From Streptomyces virginiae (GTDB lineage: Bacteria; Actinomycetota; Actinomycetes; Streptomycetales; Streptomycetaceae): a stretch of 64,000 nt of DNA. The notes under the pieces were generated by a model that worked only from the letters and a program-made list of their open reading frames with translations, did not search any database and was not told where the DNA came from. Below are positions 1 through 8,034 of this stretch, one piece after another. The stretch spans positions 1 to 64,000 of the forward strand of contig NZ_JOAK01000018.1 in the NCBI RefSeq assembly GCF_000720455.1, given 5' to 3'. The translations under genes and the position numbers were made by a program. The stretch's first letter is position 1; every line of letters begins with the position of its first letter.

Positions 1-721
1 CCGGACCCTGCCAGGCACCATTGCTCACCCAGTCGTTCGCCACACTCCCGCCGCCGTCCACGAACGCCACGTGCGTCGCACCGGCATCCATCGACACCGG
101 CGACGTCGCGGCGGCGGCCGAGGTGGCGACGACGTTCTTGTAGCGCAGGGCCTCGTAGTTGGTGATGGCGTGGCCGTCGAGCGTGCTCGCGTAGACGCTG
201 CCCTGCCGCTGGTCGGCCACCGTGCCCGGGCGGTGCTCGGCGTCGTAGTGGAACGTCCCTGCGGACTTGTCGATCCAGGAGTCGAACAGCACGACGTGGT
301 CGGCGGTGTAGTCCAGTGCGTCGCCCGGCTGCAGGCCGGTAAAGCCGATGACGTTGGTGGCGGTGACGGTCGAGACGTCCGGGAGGGTCCAGGTGACCAG
401 GCTGTCCTTCAGGCCCCACGCCATGGAGATGAAGCCGGAGCAGTCCGCGCGGTACGGGCCGCCGACCGCGGCGTCCTTCCAGGCGAGCGACTGGCTGTAC
501 GGGACGGCGTTGTTGATCCAGTCGTGGGCCCGGGCGATGATCTGCTCCTGGGTGATCGGGCCGCCGAGCGCGGCCGGGCCGAGGCTCCCGATCGAGGTGG
601 CGGGGCCCACGGGTACGGTTCCGGCGAACGCGTCCCCGGCCGGTATCAGCGCGGCCATCGCGCCGAGCAGCGATGCGGCCGCGAACGCGGCGACGCCACG
701 CTTCTTGGGTGTTGAAGACAT
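1..721 (-). CDS. Secreted NlpC/P60-like hydrolase, C-terminal part cut by window edge
   Basis: Reading leftward from ATG at 721 (AAGGAAA just upstream), the product begins MSSTPKKRG followed by a hydrophobic signal peptide ending near AFA (about residues 1-33). Next comes an NlpC/P60-type catalytic core: YRADCSGFISMAW carries the likely nucleophile Cys, and DHVVLFDSW the likely catalytic His. Family members cut peptidoglycan stem peptides or related amide bonds outside the cell. After the core the sequence becomes Thr/Ala/Gly-rich (VVATSAAAATSP...MDAGATHVAFVDG), suggesting an extra C-terminal beta-rich or lectin-like domain, but the gene runs off the window so this is not certain. It starts 33 bases after the stop of the upstream secreted protein, so the two are probably cotranscribed. 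Substrate unknown. Confidence 0.8.
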   Translation of the reverse strand, partial: MSSTPKKRGVAAFAAASLLGAMAALIPAGDAFAGTVPVGPATSIGSLGPAALGGPITQEQIIARAHDWINNAVPYSQSLAWKDAAVGGPYRADCSGFISMAWGLKDSLVTWTLPDVSTVTATNVIGFTGLQPGDALDYTADHVVLFDSWIDKSAGTFHYDAEHRPGTVADQRQGSVYASTLDGHAITNYEALRYKNVVATSAAAATSPVSMDAGATHVAFVDGGGSVANDWVSNGAWQGP

Positions 722-754
722 TGCTTTCCTTAGGTGGTCGGCGTGTTCAGCGGA

Positions 755-1681
755 TCAGCGGGTGCTGCCGGCCGGGCGGGCCAGCAAGTTCGTGAGCAGC
801 GACAGCACGTTCGGGTCCTGCTTCGTGTCGTACGGAGCGGCGGCGGGAGATCCCTCGGCCAGTTCGTCGAAGTGCAGGACGAGTACCCGTGTGCCGTGCG
901 CCGCGAGGTAGAGGTGGTTGGTCTGCGCGCCGTGGGCCGAGAGGCCCTCGACCCCGGTCCAGGTACGTTCGAACGCCGCCGCGTCCGTGGCGGTGACGGT
1001 CTGCCGTGAGACAGCGTCGGCCGTGAGGTGGTTCGCGCTCTGCAAGGCCCTGGACGTGGACTGGCAGGAGCTCATGCCGGAGCGGACGCCCTCGTACGCG
1101 GCGCCGGCCGCGGCCTCGGTGCCGAAGGTGTAGATCTCCAGCACTGCGGAGTTGCCGCCGCTGCTCAGGTACGGCTGCTGCTGCCAGGTCGCGGCGCCGT
1201 GCACGCTCGCGCACTCGTTCAGCGCGATGTCATGGCCGGTGATCTGGCGCACCGGCCCCGCGGCTTGCGCGGTCCACGACTGGGCGGTGACGGCGGCGAG
1301 GTCGGAGGGGACCTTGGCGCTGGTCGCGGCGTCGAGTGCGGGTGCCGTCGCGGGGTTGCCCGGTGCGGCAGCTGGGTTCCCCCCGGCGCGCTTCGCCGGC
1401 GCCCCGGGAGCGCTGGGGGTCGCGGCAGCGCCCGGCGCCCCGCCGGCGCTCGGCGTCGCCGGCGACGCGCTCGCCGTGGGCGTCGGCGGCGTCGAGGGCG
1501 TCGGCGACGTGCCGGCGGCGGGCGCCGTCGCCGTGGTGGCCGCCTTGACCTGGTCCGTGGCCAGCGCGTGTGTGCCACCGCCGAGCACCACCAGACCCAG
1601 CGCACCGGCGCCGAGGACGGCGCCGGCCGTCAGCGCTGCCGCCCGGCGGGATCCTCGTATGGAGAACTTGATTGCTGGCAT
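755..1681 (-). CDS. Secreted or membrane-anchored protein with Pro/Ala/Thr linker and sensor-like C-terminal domain
   Basis: A 308-residue product from ATG at 1681; AGGAG lies 8 bases upstream, which decides this start over the longer open frame reaching 2077. Order: Lys/Arg-rich N-terminus (MPAIKFSIRGSRR), one hydrophobic segment (about 14-35; a signal peptide or anchor), a low-complexity Pro/Ala/Thr/Ser linker (about 45-115), then a globular domain of about 180 residues with two Cys (LNECASV and SSCQS) that could form a disulfide. The globular part recalls extracellular PknH_C-type or lipoprotein sensor domains, but that is a weak impression. It lies between the small-peptide pair and the NlpC/P60-like gene in one orientation, hinting at a shared extracellular role. 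No enzyme motif seen. Confidence 0.75.
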   Translation of the reverse strand: MPAIKFSIRGSRRAAALTAGAVLGAGALGLVVLGGGTHALATDQVKAATTATAPAAGTSPTPSTPPTPTASASPATPSAGGAPGAAATPSAPGAPAKRAGGNPAAAPGNPATAPALDAATSAKVPSDLAAVTAQSWTAQAAGPVRQITGHDIALNECASVHGAATWQQQPYLSSGGNSAVLEIYTFGTEAAAGAAYEGVRSGMSSCQSTSRALQSANHLTADAVSRQTVTATDAAAFERTWTGVEGLSAHGAQTNHLYLAAHGTRVLVLHFDELAEGSPAAAPYDTKQDPNVLSLLTNLLARPAGSTR

Positions 1682-1827
1682 TGCGAACTGACTCCTAGGA
1701 ACGAAGCGTGGGTGAGGGTCTTTGCCGCCCTGTGCGCGCGCGGCGTCCGAGTGGCGAACGGCGCACGGGAGCCTCGGCCGCCGGATCGGCCGGCTGTCGC
1801 GTTCGGCGAGGCGGGTGCGGCGGGCGG

Positions 1828-2163
1828 TCAGGCCTTCGCGCGCCGCGGGTCGTCGGCCTGCGGGCACGGCGCCCCGGCGGGCGGCAGGTAGCGCCGCTTC
1901 AGCGCGGGTGATGCCTGGTGGCCACGGGTGAGCAGCGCGGCAGCCCGGTGCAGCGGGCCGTGGGCCGCGGGCGAGGTGGGCTCGGGCGAAAGGAAGTACA
2001 GGAGGAGATCGACCCGGTCGCTGTCGAGGGAGCCGGAGATGTGTTCCAGGCCGTCCTTCGGGGTGGTGTGCGCCCACAGGATGCCGACGACCTCGGCTAC
2101 TTCGCCGGCCGTTGCGGGCGACACCTCGGGGCGGCGGCGCAGGCTCGTGTAGACACAGTCCAT
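1828..2163 (-). CDS. Hypothetical 111-residue protein downstream of a secreted peptide
   Basis: ATG at 2163 follows the TAG of the 52-residue peptide gene by 7 bases, so translational coupling is likely; an in-frame start at 2211 would sit inside that gene and is less likely. The product starts MDCVYTSLRRRPEV, has an Ala/Val-rich helical stretch (ATAGEVAEVVGILWAH), then GSLDSDRVDLLLYFLSP, and a basic, Pro-rich tail. No signal peptide or membrane segment. The amphipathic helix and the DRVDLLLYFLSP strand suggest a small cytosolic domain, possibly a partner of the peptide. I do not recognise a family. The 146 bases to the next gene contain no evident terminator. Confidence 0.6.
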   Translation of the reverse strand: MDCVYTSLRRRPEVSPATAGEVAEVVGILWAHTTPKDGLEHISGSLDSDRVDLLLYFLSPEPTSPAAHGPLHRAAALLTRGHQASPALKRRYLPPAGAPCPQADDPRRAKA

Positions 2164-2170
2164 CTCGTGT

Positions 2171-2329
2171 CTAGCCCCATTGGGCGTTGCCGGCGGGGAA
2201 GGTGGTGACACCGGTCGCCGTCGTGGTGGTGGCGGCGTGGGCGGCGCCGGCCGCGACGGGCAGCAGGGCGACGACGCCGGCGGCGAGGGCGGCGACCGCG
2301 GTGGCCAGACGGAGACGGGTGCGGATCAT
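2171..2329 (-). CDS. Small secreted peptide precursor (52 residues)
   Basis: ATG at 2329 opens a 52-residue ORF. The first ~32 residues form a clear Sec signal peptide: basic MIRTRLR, a long Ala/Val/Leu core, and an AHA-A cleavage context. Cleavage would release about 20 residues, rich in Thr/Ala and ending FPAGNAQWG. Upstream is AAGGACC (9 bases before the ATG). The mature part has no Cys, so it is not a disulfide-rich or typical lanthipeptide core. It is transcribed away from a TrmB/LuxR-type regulator across a 318-base intergenic region and directly precedes the 111-residue gene. A signalling peptide or secreted effector is an inference; I know of no described homologue. Confidence 0.6.
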   Translation of the reverse strand: MIRTRLRLATAVAALAAGVVALLPVAAGAAHAATTTTATGVTTFPAGNAQWG

Positions 2330-2546
2330 GGCGTTGGTCCTTCGCTGGAGAGATGACGGTGAGTCGGTTCCCGTTTCGCGTCCCGCGGTTGACGCTCGTT
2401 CCGGTGCCTTCTCGTGGTCGGCGGGGTGTTCCCTGCCGGCGATGAACAGCTTCGCCGGTTGGTCGACGCCCCCGGAAGGACCTGCGGCTGTCGTCAACTC
2501 GCCTGGCGCCATCTCGACAGCCTGTCATGGACGCGTCAAGTCATGA

Positions 2547-2566
2547 GATCTTAAAGGATCTTGAAG
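2547..2566. promoter_or_regulatory. Tandem 10-bp repeat in divergent intergenic region (candidate operator)
   Basis: GATCTTAAAG is followed immediately by GATCTTGAAG (8 of 10 identical). A 10-bp period puts both copies on the same helix face. The pair lies about 80 bases before the regulator start (2648) and about 220 from the peptide start (2329), in the only non-coding gap between them. It is AT-rich against a GC-rich background. The rest of 2330-2647 shows only a G-run just before the regulator gene. Binding by the regulator is an inference. Confidence 0.35.
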
Positions 2567-2647
2567 CGCTGGTTCCCGAAGTGCGACGATGCGGTGCGCG
2601 TGCGGACCGCGGACGGTTCGGACGCGGAACCCGGGGGGGGGGACGCA

Positions 2648-3622
2648 ATGCTGGAAGCGCTGGGCTTGAGTGTGCTCGGAAGCAGGGTCTACCGGGCCAT
2701 GCTCGACCACACCGATCACGGAGTCGCTCGGCTGGCCGAGCTGTGCGGGGCCTCCCCCGCCCAGGTGCACGACTGCCTGGACGAACTCGCCCGCCTGATG
2801 CTGGTGCGGGCCTCCGCCGACCACCCCGGCGAAATGCGTGTCGTTTCCCCCGACGTCGGCCTGGCGGACATGCTCGCCCGCCAGGAGGCGGACCTGGCCG
2901 CCCGTCAGGCCCAGCTCGCCGCCTCCCGGGCGGCCGTCACACGTCTGGTCGCCGAACGCGCCGGCGCCCACGCCACCCACGGTGAACGACTCCTGGGGAT
3001 GGACGCCATCCAGCGCCGCATCGAGCAACTGGCCCACGGCATGTCGCACGAGTGCCTGGGCGTCCACCCCGGCGCCAGCCACCGTCCTGAGGACCTCGCG
3101 GCCGCACGGGCCGCCGACGAGGAACCGCTGGCGCGCGGGGTCGTCATGAAGACCCTCTACCAGGACACCACACGCAACGACCCGCACACCACGGCCCACG
3201 CCCACTGGCTCCTCAGCCGCGGCAGCGAGGTACGCACCGCCCCCGTCCTCCCCCAGCGCCTCGTCATCTTCGACCGGGCCCACGCACTGGTCCCCATCGA
3301 CCCCGCCGACACCCGCAAGGGCGCCCTGCACGTCACCGAACCCGGCCTCGTCACCGCTCTCCTCGACCTCTTCGACCAGGCCTGGGCCACCGCCGTCCCG
3401 CTCGGCGCGCTGAGGTCCGACGACCCCGCGACCGGCCTGACCGACACCGAACGCCAACTCCTGCGCCTGCTGGCCGGCGGCCTCACCGACGACGCGGCCG
3501 GCCAGCGCCTCGGCATCTCGTCACGTACCGTCAGCCGCCACATGGCCTCGATCATGGAACGCCTCGGCGCCACCAGCCGCTTCGAAGCGGGCCTCAAGGC
3601 CGCCCAACGGGGCTGGCTGTAG
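2648..3622 (+). CDS. TrmB-like/LuxR-type transcriptional regulator
   Basis: Product of 324 residues from ATG at 2648; a G-rich run (GGGGGGGGGA) sits 5 bases upstream. The longer frame from 2561 lacks a ribosome site. Residues 1-60 (MLEALGLSVLGSRVYRAML...) form a TrmB-like winged helix, 75-105 a coiled-coil-like Ala/Gln/Arg helix, the middle a phospholipase-D-like sensor region (GVVMKTLYQD, RLVIFDRAHALVPID), and the last 65 residues a LuxR HTH (LTDTERQLLRLLAGG...ISSRTVSRHMASIMERLG). This architecture is common in Streptomyces regulators of unknown ligand. It is divergent from the secreted-peptide gene and probably controls it. The gene is followed by a hairpin terminator. Confidence 0.85.
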   Translation: MLEALGLSVLGSRVYRAMLDHTDHGVARLAELCGASPAQVHDCLDELARLMLVRASADHPGEMRVVSPDVGLADMLARQEADLAARQAQLAASRAAVTRLVAERAGAHATHGERLLGMDAIQRRIEQLAHGMSHECLGVHPGASHRPEDLAAARAADEEPLARGVVMKTLYQDTTRNDPHTTAHAHWLLSRGSEVRTAPVLPQRLVIFDRAHALVPIDPADTRKGALHVTEPGLVTALLDLFDQAWATAVPLGALRSDDPATGLTDTERQLLRLLAGGLTDDAAGQRLGISSRTVSRHMASIMERLGATSRFEAGLKAAQRGWL

Positions 3623-3699
3623 CGCACCGGCCACCGGCTCGCCGGGGAGCGGAACAGTGCCGTGCCCCGGCAGAGGCCACCCGACGATCATCAACAGAA

Positions 3700-3735
3700 A
3701 GAGGCCGCTCCCACCATCCGGTGGAAACGGCCTCT
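3700..3735. terminator. Hairpin terminator after LuxR-type regulator
   Basis: Perfect 8-bp outer stem AGAGGCCG/CGGCCTCT enclosing an inner CCACC-ATCC-GGTGG hairpin, 78 bases after the regulator stop. The remaining bases between 3623 and 3853 show no further feature. Confidence 0.65.
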
Positions 3736-3853
3736 GACCTTCGTCGTCCATCCAGTCCATGAAACCCAGCAAACGTCCAGGTCAGCGGGTTGCGCGTAGT
3801 GTTGCCGCAGTCGGCTCGTTGATCACCGGGAGACGAACGCCTGCCTAGTGGAT

Positions 3854-4633
3854 CTACACGGTGCCACGAGGGCCATCCTTACTTACTGTGCGTAGGTCTT
3901 CAGGCTCCTGCCATTGCGGCAGCATGGTCATGAACCCGAAGTCCTTGGCGATCTTCTCCAACTCGGCTGTCCACGGCTTGCCGATGAGCACCTCGTTGAA
4001 GGCGAGCATCGCTGCGTGGAGGATCCACAAGGAGTACAGGTGGCAGGCCACGATCTCTTCATGGATCGGCATCTGGCTGACGTGGAAGGCTTCGCCGTCG
4101 TCTTTGAAGAACATTTGGGCACCAGTGAGGGTGGGGTGCACGAAGCGCGAGTCGACCTGGTAGAAGGTTCGCTCCCTGTCGAGGCCGTACCCCTGCATCA
4201 AGTGCTCGATCTTGGCGAGGCGCTCGTTGGGGTCCGGTGCGATGCTCTCCTTCACCGTCTTCACGGTGTCGGCCATGACCTGATACGCGTCTTTGTATCG
4301 GTCGGCAGTGCCGTCTGCCCGAAGGGCCTTGGCCAGCTGGATCTGATCGTTATGCAACTTGCGGTTGTAGATGTCGCCCATCCGGTCGCCTTGGTCGACA
4401 CACCACCGCAGCGTGATGGCGTGCTCAAGGGCGCTTCGACGGTTGGGCGCGGCAGCCCTGCACGCGCCGGCCGTATGCAAGCCGAGGACCGCTCTGACCT
4501 GGTGGGCCACGGTGAAGAAGAGGCCCCAGCCGATCATGCTGGCCCGGTTCGTCGGGTCGATGCGGGTGTGCAGGTCGTTCGTGATCAAGTTTTCGAGACG
4601 GAGCAAGCCGTCGCTCGGGTCTGCATCAGCCAT
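3854..4633 (-). CDS. Hypothetical protein, DUF5677-like
   Basis: A 259-residue soluble protein from ATG at 4633. The helical body has an Arg/Trp-rich patch (RSALEHAITLRWCVDQG) and a His-containing stretch (DSRFVHPTLTGAQMFF), a layout like DUF5677-type proteins whose function is unknown. No signal peptide or membrane segment. It lacks the strong GC skew of the genes to its right and left and is transcribed leftward toward the regulator terminator, so it may be accessory cargo. The frame is intact end to end, unlike most neighbours to the right. The family assignment is tentative. Confidence 0.6.
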   Translation of the reverse strand: MADADPSDGLLRLENLITNDLHTRIDPTNRASMIGWGLFFTVAHQVRAVLGLHTAGACRAAAPNRRSALEHAITLRWCVDQGDRMGDIYNRKLHNDQIQLAKALRADGTADRYKDAYQVMADTVKTVKESIAPDPNERLAKIEHLMQGYGLDRERTFYQVDSRFVHPTLTGAQMFFKDDGEAFHVSQMPIHEEIVACHLYSLWILHAAMLAFNEVLIGKPWTAELEKIAKDFGFMTMLPQWQEPEDLRTVSKDGPRGTV

Positions 4634-4860
4634 CGCACTATCCTGGCGAACACCCCACGGCCGCCGCTACGAGATTTCGTTCAGGCGATGGCTCTGGGAA
4701 GGCTAAAGGCTGTCCCGCAAAGCGCAGTAGGAAACACGTGGTGGTCGCTCCGGGAGTCGCTGGCGTGAGCTGCGATGATCCTGTCGCAGAGAGAGGGATG
4801 TCGTGACGGTGGATGTGCGGCCGGATCGGTGCAGATCGTTGCCAAGGTAGGGTCAAGCTT

Positions 4861-5155
4861 CATGGCCGCGGATCTGGAGCGGGCATTCGAGGTCTGGGTG
4901 TATCTCGCCAGCCAGGCTGGGTGGCAGGTCAGCCCAGTCGAAGGCGTATCTGTGGATCTCGGTGCTGGGGAGTGCGGGGTCGTGGACATTGAGGGTCTGC
5001 GCTACCTGGTGCGCCAGAGCCGGCGAGTTCGGCGCACGCTTTGTCGACGACGCCAGCGGGAGACCTGCTCAGCGCCCGGTCCTTGGGTTCGCGGCGTGGG
5101 CAGAGCCGGCGCTTTCCCCGGAAAGCGTGGATTCCTGGTCGAGCTCAATCCGTAG
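4861..5155 (+). CDS. Doubtful ORF, possible decayed gene
   Basis: From ATG 4861 the frame reads MAADLERAFEVWVYLASQAG...VDIEGLRYLVRQ with plausible amino-acid use for about 60 residues, then turns into Arg/Cys-rich sequence unlike a natural protein. After about 5020 a second frame (reading RAGEFGARFVDDASGRP) looks more protein-like. This switch suggests a frameshifted remnant. No clear ribosome-binding site. No family recognised. Confidence 0.25.
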
Positions 5156-5492
5156 GGGTTACCTGGCATGATCTCGCCGTGACTGGTGTGATCACGGCGT
5201 CCGAGCCCTCACCGTACGGCCCCACTGGTGGGCGGAGTTGGGGGGTGGGGCCACGGATACTAAATCCAGTCCCGGGGTGGATGCCGGGGACCTTTCCACC
5301 CACCCCCCACGGTCGCGAGTCTCCTACGATCTCCGTCCGACCCATCACACCGCACCGTATCCCGAGCCACTGACAACACGGCCCGTCCAGGGTGAGAGCC
5401 ATGGTGAACCTTGCGGGGCAGCAGCGGGCATCATCGAATCCCACGGCGATAACAAATGATCCGCGTACACGTACCCTCGCATACGTCGTACG

Positions 5493-5672
5493 GTGGTGCG
5501 ACATGGGAAGCAACTCATCGAGGCAGTCACCCTAGCGCCTGTCTCAATCGAGGGCGCTGTGCAACGCGCCATCTGGGACAAGGTGCAACGCTTTGATTCG
5601 GTCCGCCTTGACACCGAAAAGCTAGTGGGACTCATTGAGACGAGGAACTACTTCTGTGACTGGCTCAGCTGA
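5493..5672 (+). CDS. Short hypothetical ORF (59 residues)
   Basis: Starting at GTG 5493 (or GTG 5496) the frame reads VVRHGKQLIEAVTLAPVSIE then GAVQRAIWDKVQRFD...GLIETRNYFCDWLS before TGA at 5670-5672. Composition (balanced charges, Trp, Phe, Ile) is that of a folded protein tail and not of random high-GC reading, but no start with a ribosome site is visible and an in-frame stop lies shortly upstream. Either a small gene or the 3' end of a broken one. Confidence 0.3.
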   Translation: MVRHGKQLIEAVTLAPVSIEGAVQRAIWDKVQRFDSVRLDTEKLVGLIETRNYFCDWLS

Positions 5673-5684
5673 ACCCGCGGAATT

Positions 5685-5786
5685 ATGAGCGTGAGCACCT
5701 CCAACGATAATCCAGATACCACAGCCGAGACGGTTTCCCTATTGCTTCGTAAGGCAGCAGATGAGTGGATGGATCCGCCACTCTGA
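5685..5786 (+). CDS. Short hypothetical ORF (33 residues)
   Basis: ATG 5685 opens an ORF reading MSVSTSNDNPDTTAETVSLL then LRKAADEWMDPPL before TGA, beginning 12 bases after the stop of the preceding 59-residue ORF. An acidic and Ser/Thr-rich head is followed by an amphipathic helix. The tight spacing suggests a small operon, but no Shine-Dalgarno is seen. Confidence 0.25.
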   Translation: MSVSTSNDNPDTTAETVSLLLRKAADEWMDPPL

Positions 5787-6077
5787 GTGTTTGAAGGGTC
5801 TGCCAGGCAAGTCTGATGGGCGCACGCGCTGCTGCGCACGCGCAGCTACCAACAGACCTGCTGGGGTTTCAAGGGCACCTATGTATGCGCTCTAGCACTT
5901 CACTTGAACGAGGCCTGCGCCTCACACATACCACTAGGTACCCTTTTCGCGAAGAGAGTCATCTGGCATTATGTGGTGATGAGAAATCAGCCGTAGACTA
6001 AGTCCACCCTCACTAGATAGGCCAATAGGCCTGGGGTTGAAGGGTGACCGAGACTTTGAGGTCTACGAGACAAGCCT

Positions 6078-6566
6078 TTAACCGTTGAAGACTTTGTATC
6101 CCGTTACGATGATCCAAACCACAATTGCAACACCAACGCCCACCGCAAGGCCCGCTGCTTCTGCACCAATGATTGGCATCCCGACGATGGGGACCTCAAG
6201 TGCTGGGTGGCAACCAGCTGTTAGGTCAAGCCCAGGCGCTGCCGGGTAAATGGTGTCATCACTAGCACACCAAACCTTGCCGCTCTGAGCCAGCAGATCT
6301 GGCCCTGCGAAACTTCCCAGCAGGCCAAATACAGTGCCACCTACTCCACCTGGAATCAAAGCTGCGGTTGCATGGTTTGCCCAGCCCGAAGCCATGTCGA
6401 TTTCAGTCATTAGCCCTCCGGTCGCCCTATCGCCCTTTCGGTACATCCAGGACAACAAGCGGGCAGCCGGTACGTCTAGGACTATCTTTTGTAGACACTT
6501 CGTGAGACACTGGCCGCCGGCATCTGTTGATTTAATTAACAACTGTTTGCCAAGTAGTGCCTGCAC
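6078..6566 (-). CDS. Orphan protein with C-terminal membrane segment
   Basis: A frame of up to 162 residues (GTG at 6566; MYRKGD further in is an alternative start). The N-terminal half is soluble with several Cys (GGQCLTKC, VWCASDD, LTAGCHP); glycine-rich stretches (IPGGVGGTVFGLLGSFAG) follow, and it ends in one clear membrane helix (GLAVGVGVAIVVWIIVTGYK) with a short basic tail. Base composition is much less GC-rich than its surroundings, suggesting transfer from elsewhere. No homologue or function recognised. It lies alone in the gene-poor part of the tRNA-linked stretch. Confidence 0.45.
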   Translation of the reverse strand: MQALLGKQLLIKSTDAGGQCLTKCLQKIVLDVPAARLLSWMYRKGDRATGGLMTEIDMASGWANHATAALIPGGVGGTVFGLLGSFAGPDLLAQSGKVWCASDDTIYPAAPGLDLTAGCHPALEVPIVGMPIIGAEAAGLAVGVGVAIVVWIIVTGYKVFNG

Positions 6567-6738
6567 TGGCGGAGTTACTGCTCTGGTGGTCCTGAGAATT
6601 TACCCACCTGCCTCATGGTGGGGGCCCAACGCGGGAAGGCCTCATCGGACATTAGGGAGCAGCTGCAACGCTGCCCGATCCGCCGGCAAGCGTAAGGCCT
6701 TCCCACTCCCGCCACGATCCAGACGGCCGGCCAAACCC

Positions 6739-7491
6739 TCAGGACGAGAGTCGGCTGCGCGGAAGTGGGTCCGCGGTTACGTCGCTTGGCGTGTCCAGTT
6801 GCCCTACAAGAATTCGGGCTAGTCCCCCCGTACGGCGAACCAGGAGCGTGTCTGCGGTGCGCTTTTCGTGTTTCGGAGCTGGGAGCACTGTCGCAGTTAC
6901 CTCTGGGAATCCGCACTCTCTGAGGAGCACGCACCAGATGTCAGACTGGTAGTCCCATCGCTTCACGATGGCGGGGTCGTCTTCTGGACCCCCGCGGGAT
7001 GTATGACGCTTGGCACGCATAGCGGCATTGAACGGGTGATCGTTGGCAGAAGGCGAACACTCCTCCCGGTTTGAGGTTGGCGTGAACGGTGGGCAGCAGT
7101 AGGCCGGGGTCGGTGAACCACGCCGTACCCAAGACGCTGAACACCGCGTCGAAGATCGTAAAGCGAGGTAGGCGGCAGCGTCGCCCTGGTGCAGTTCCAT
7201 GCCCCGGATGCTGGGCCACCGCTCGTGGGCCTCGTCGAGCTGCTTCCCGGAGACGTCCACGCCGATGGCACTAATACCGAGGGTGGTGAGGTGGGCGAGG
7301 TTTCCGCCGGATCTGCAGCCGAGGTCGAGCACCGTGTGGCTCGGGTTGAGGGCCAGCACTTCGGTACCAGGTCCGTGATCGGCGTACTGCGTCCAGTTGA
7401 ACCACGTTGCTTCGCCTTTGGCATTGCTCAGTCTGCGCTGCGGCTTGCTCTGCGAGTAGAAGTCCCATGCGGTGCGGCGATCGTCGGTCAT
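6739..7491 (-). pseudogene. Frameshifted class I SAM-dependent methyltransferase
   Basis: From ATG 7491 (or 7497) the product reads MTDDRRTAWDFYSQSK and reaches a canonical SAM-binding motif, HTVLDLGCRSGGNLAHL, then GVDVSGKQLDEA. After about 7165 the methyltransferase sequence continues in another frame (FTIFDAVFSVLGTAWF ... LKPGGVFAFCQRSP), and from about 7045 it returns to the first frame (NDHPFNAAMRAKRH ... WDYQSDIWCVLLRECGF). Two compensating frameshifts therefore scramble about 40 residues in the middle. The gene is probably dead, or these are two sequencing errors. Its neighbours are also frameshifted, which favours real decay. Ends with TADTLLVRRTGG and a Leu/Asp tail. Confidence 0.65.
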
Positions 7492-7594
7492 CGGCATCCG
7501 TTCTGGTTCATGGCGACAGCCGCCCGGAAAAGTACCGGGCGGCTGAAGCGCTGGGCTGGGTTGGCTACTTGACGGGGCTGTCGGAGCATCCGGC

Positions 7595-8034
7595 CTACGA
7601 CTGCGTGCAGTCGGCGGCATCGGTGGACGCGCTGCCGATGGGCCAGAAGTCCGGGTCCGTTTCGTACCCGGCCTTGCGGATCATCTCCGCCGTTCGCAGC
7701 ATCGCGGCTCGGCCCTCCTCGGAGTTGTGGCCGCCGTCGCGGTCAGGGACGTGGTGGATGAAGCCGCTGGCGAGCGTGTTGCAGAACTCGGCGTACGGCT
7801 TCGTGTGCAGAATCAAGGCTGCGAGAACAGGTCCACCCGGAGGATGGGGATCGCCTTCTCGGTGGTGGTGCCGGCCACGGCAAAGGACGCAACGAGCTGT
7901 TCCACACCCCGGTTGCCCTGGTCGTCGGTGATCTCCGGCCAGTAGTCCTCGCGGACAACGGTGATGAGGTCGGTCCGGAGGCTGGGACTGATCAGGCACA
8001 GAGCGTTGGTGGTGTCGTGCTGGGTGGCCGTCAC
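7595..8034 (-). pseudogene. Frameshifted conserved-looking hypothetical gene
   Basis: GTG at 8034 (AAGGAAGG upstream) begins VTATQHDTTNALCLISPSL; the frame continues through YWPEITDDQGNRGVEQLVAS to KAIPILRVDLFSQ and then degenerates. The matching continuation lies one frame over from about 7815: ALILHTKPYAEFCNTLASGF ... MLRTAEMIRKAGYETDPDFW. A single frameshift restores a protein of about 145 residues. An upstream in-frame ATG (MAALQVPSMLRND) could add about 20 residues. No family recognised. The 400 bases between it and 8444 show only a poly-Leu/Cys-poor non-coding mix and no gene. Confidence 0.5.

Larger units (their letters stand above)
4634..6077. other. Gene-poor AT-richer accessory stretch
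   Basis: No convincing full-length gene is present in these 1.4 kb. What can be seen are a doubtful ORF at 4861-5155, two short plus-strand ORFs at 5493-5672 and 5685-5786, and a G-rich/C-rich pair (GGGGGGTGGGG near 5240 and CCCACCCCCC near 5300) that could pair over a ~50-base loop. From about 5680 to 6060 the base composition falls well below the rest of the window. The simplest reading is decayed cargo of an integrated element. Confidence 0.5.

Noticed and set aside
71..911. Rightward open frames at the left edge
   Set aside because: They are antisense to the secreted NlpC/P60-like gene, which has a signal peptide, catalytic motifs and a ribosome site.
1219..1605. Arg/Pro-rich ORF within the secreted protein gene
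   Set aside because: Shadow of the Pro/Ala linker in another frame.
5241..5312. G-run and C-run pair as a terminator or quadruplex
   Set aside because: Loop of about 50 bases and no adjacent gene end; too weak to call.
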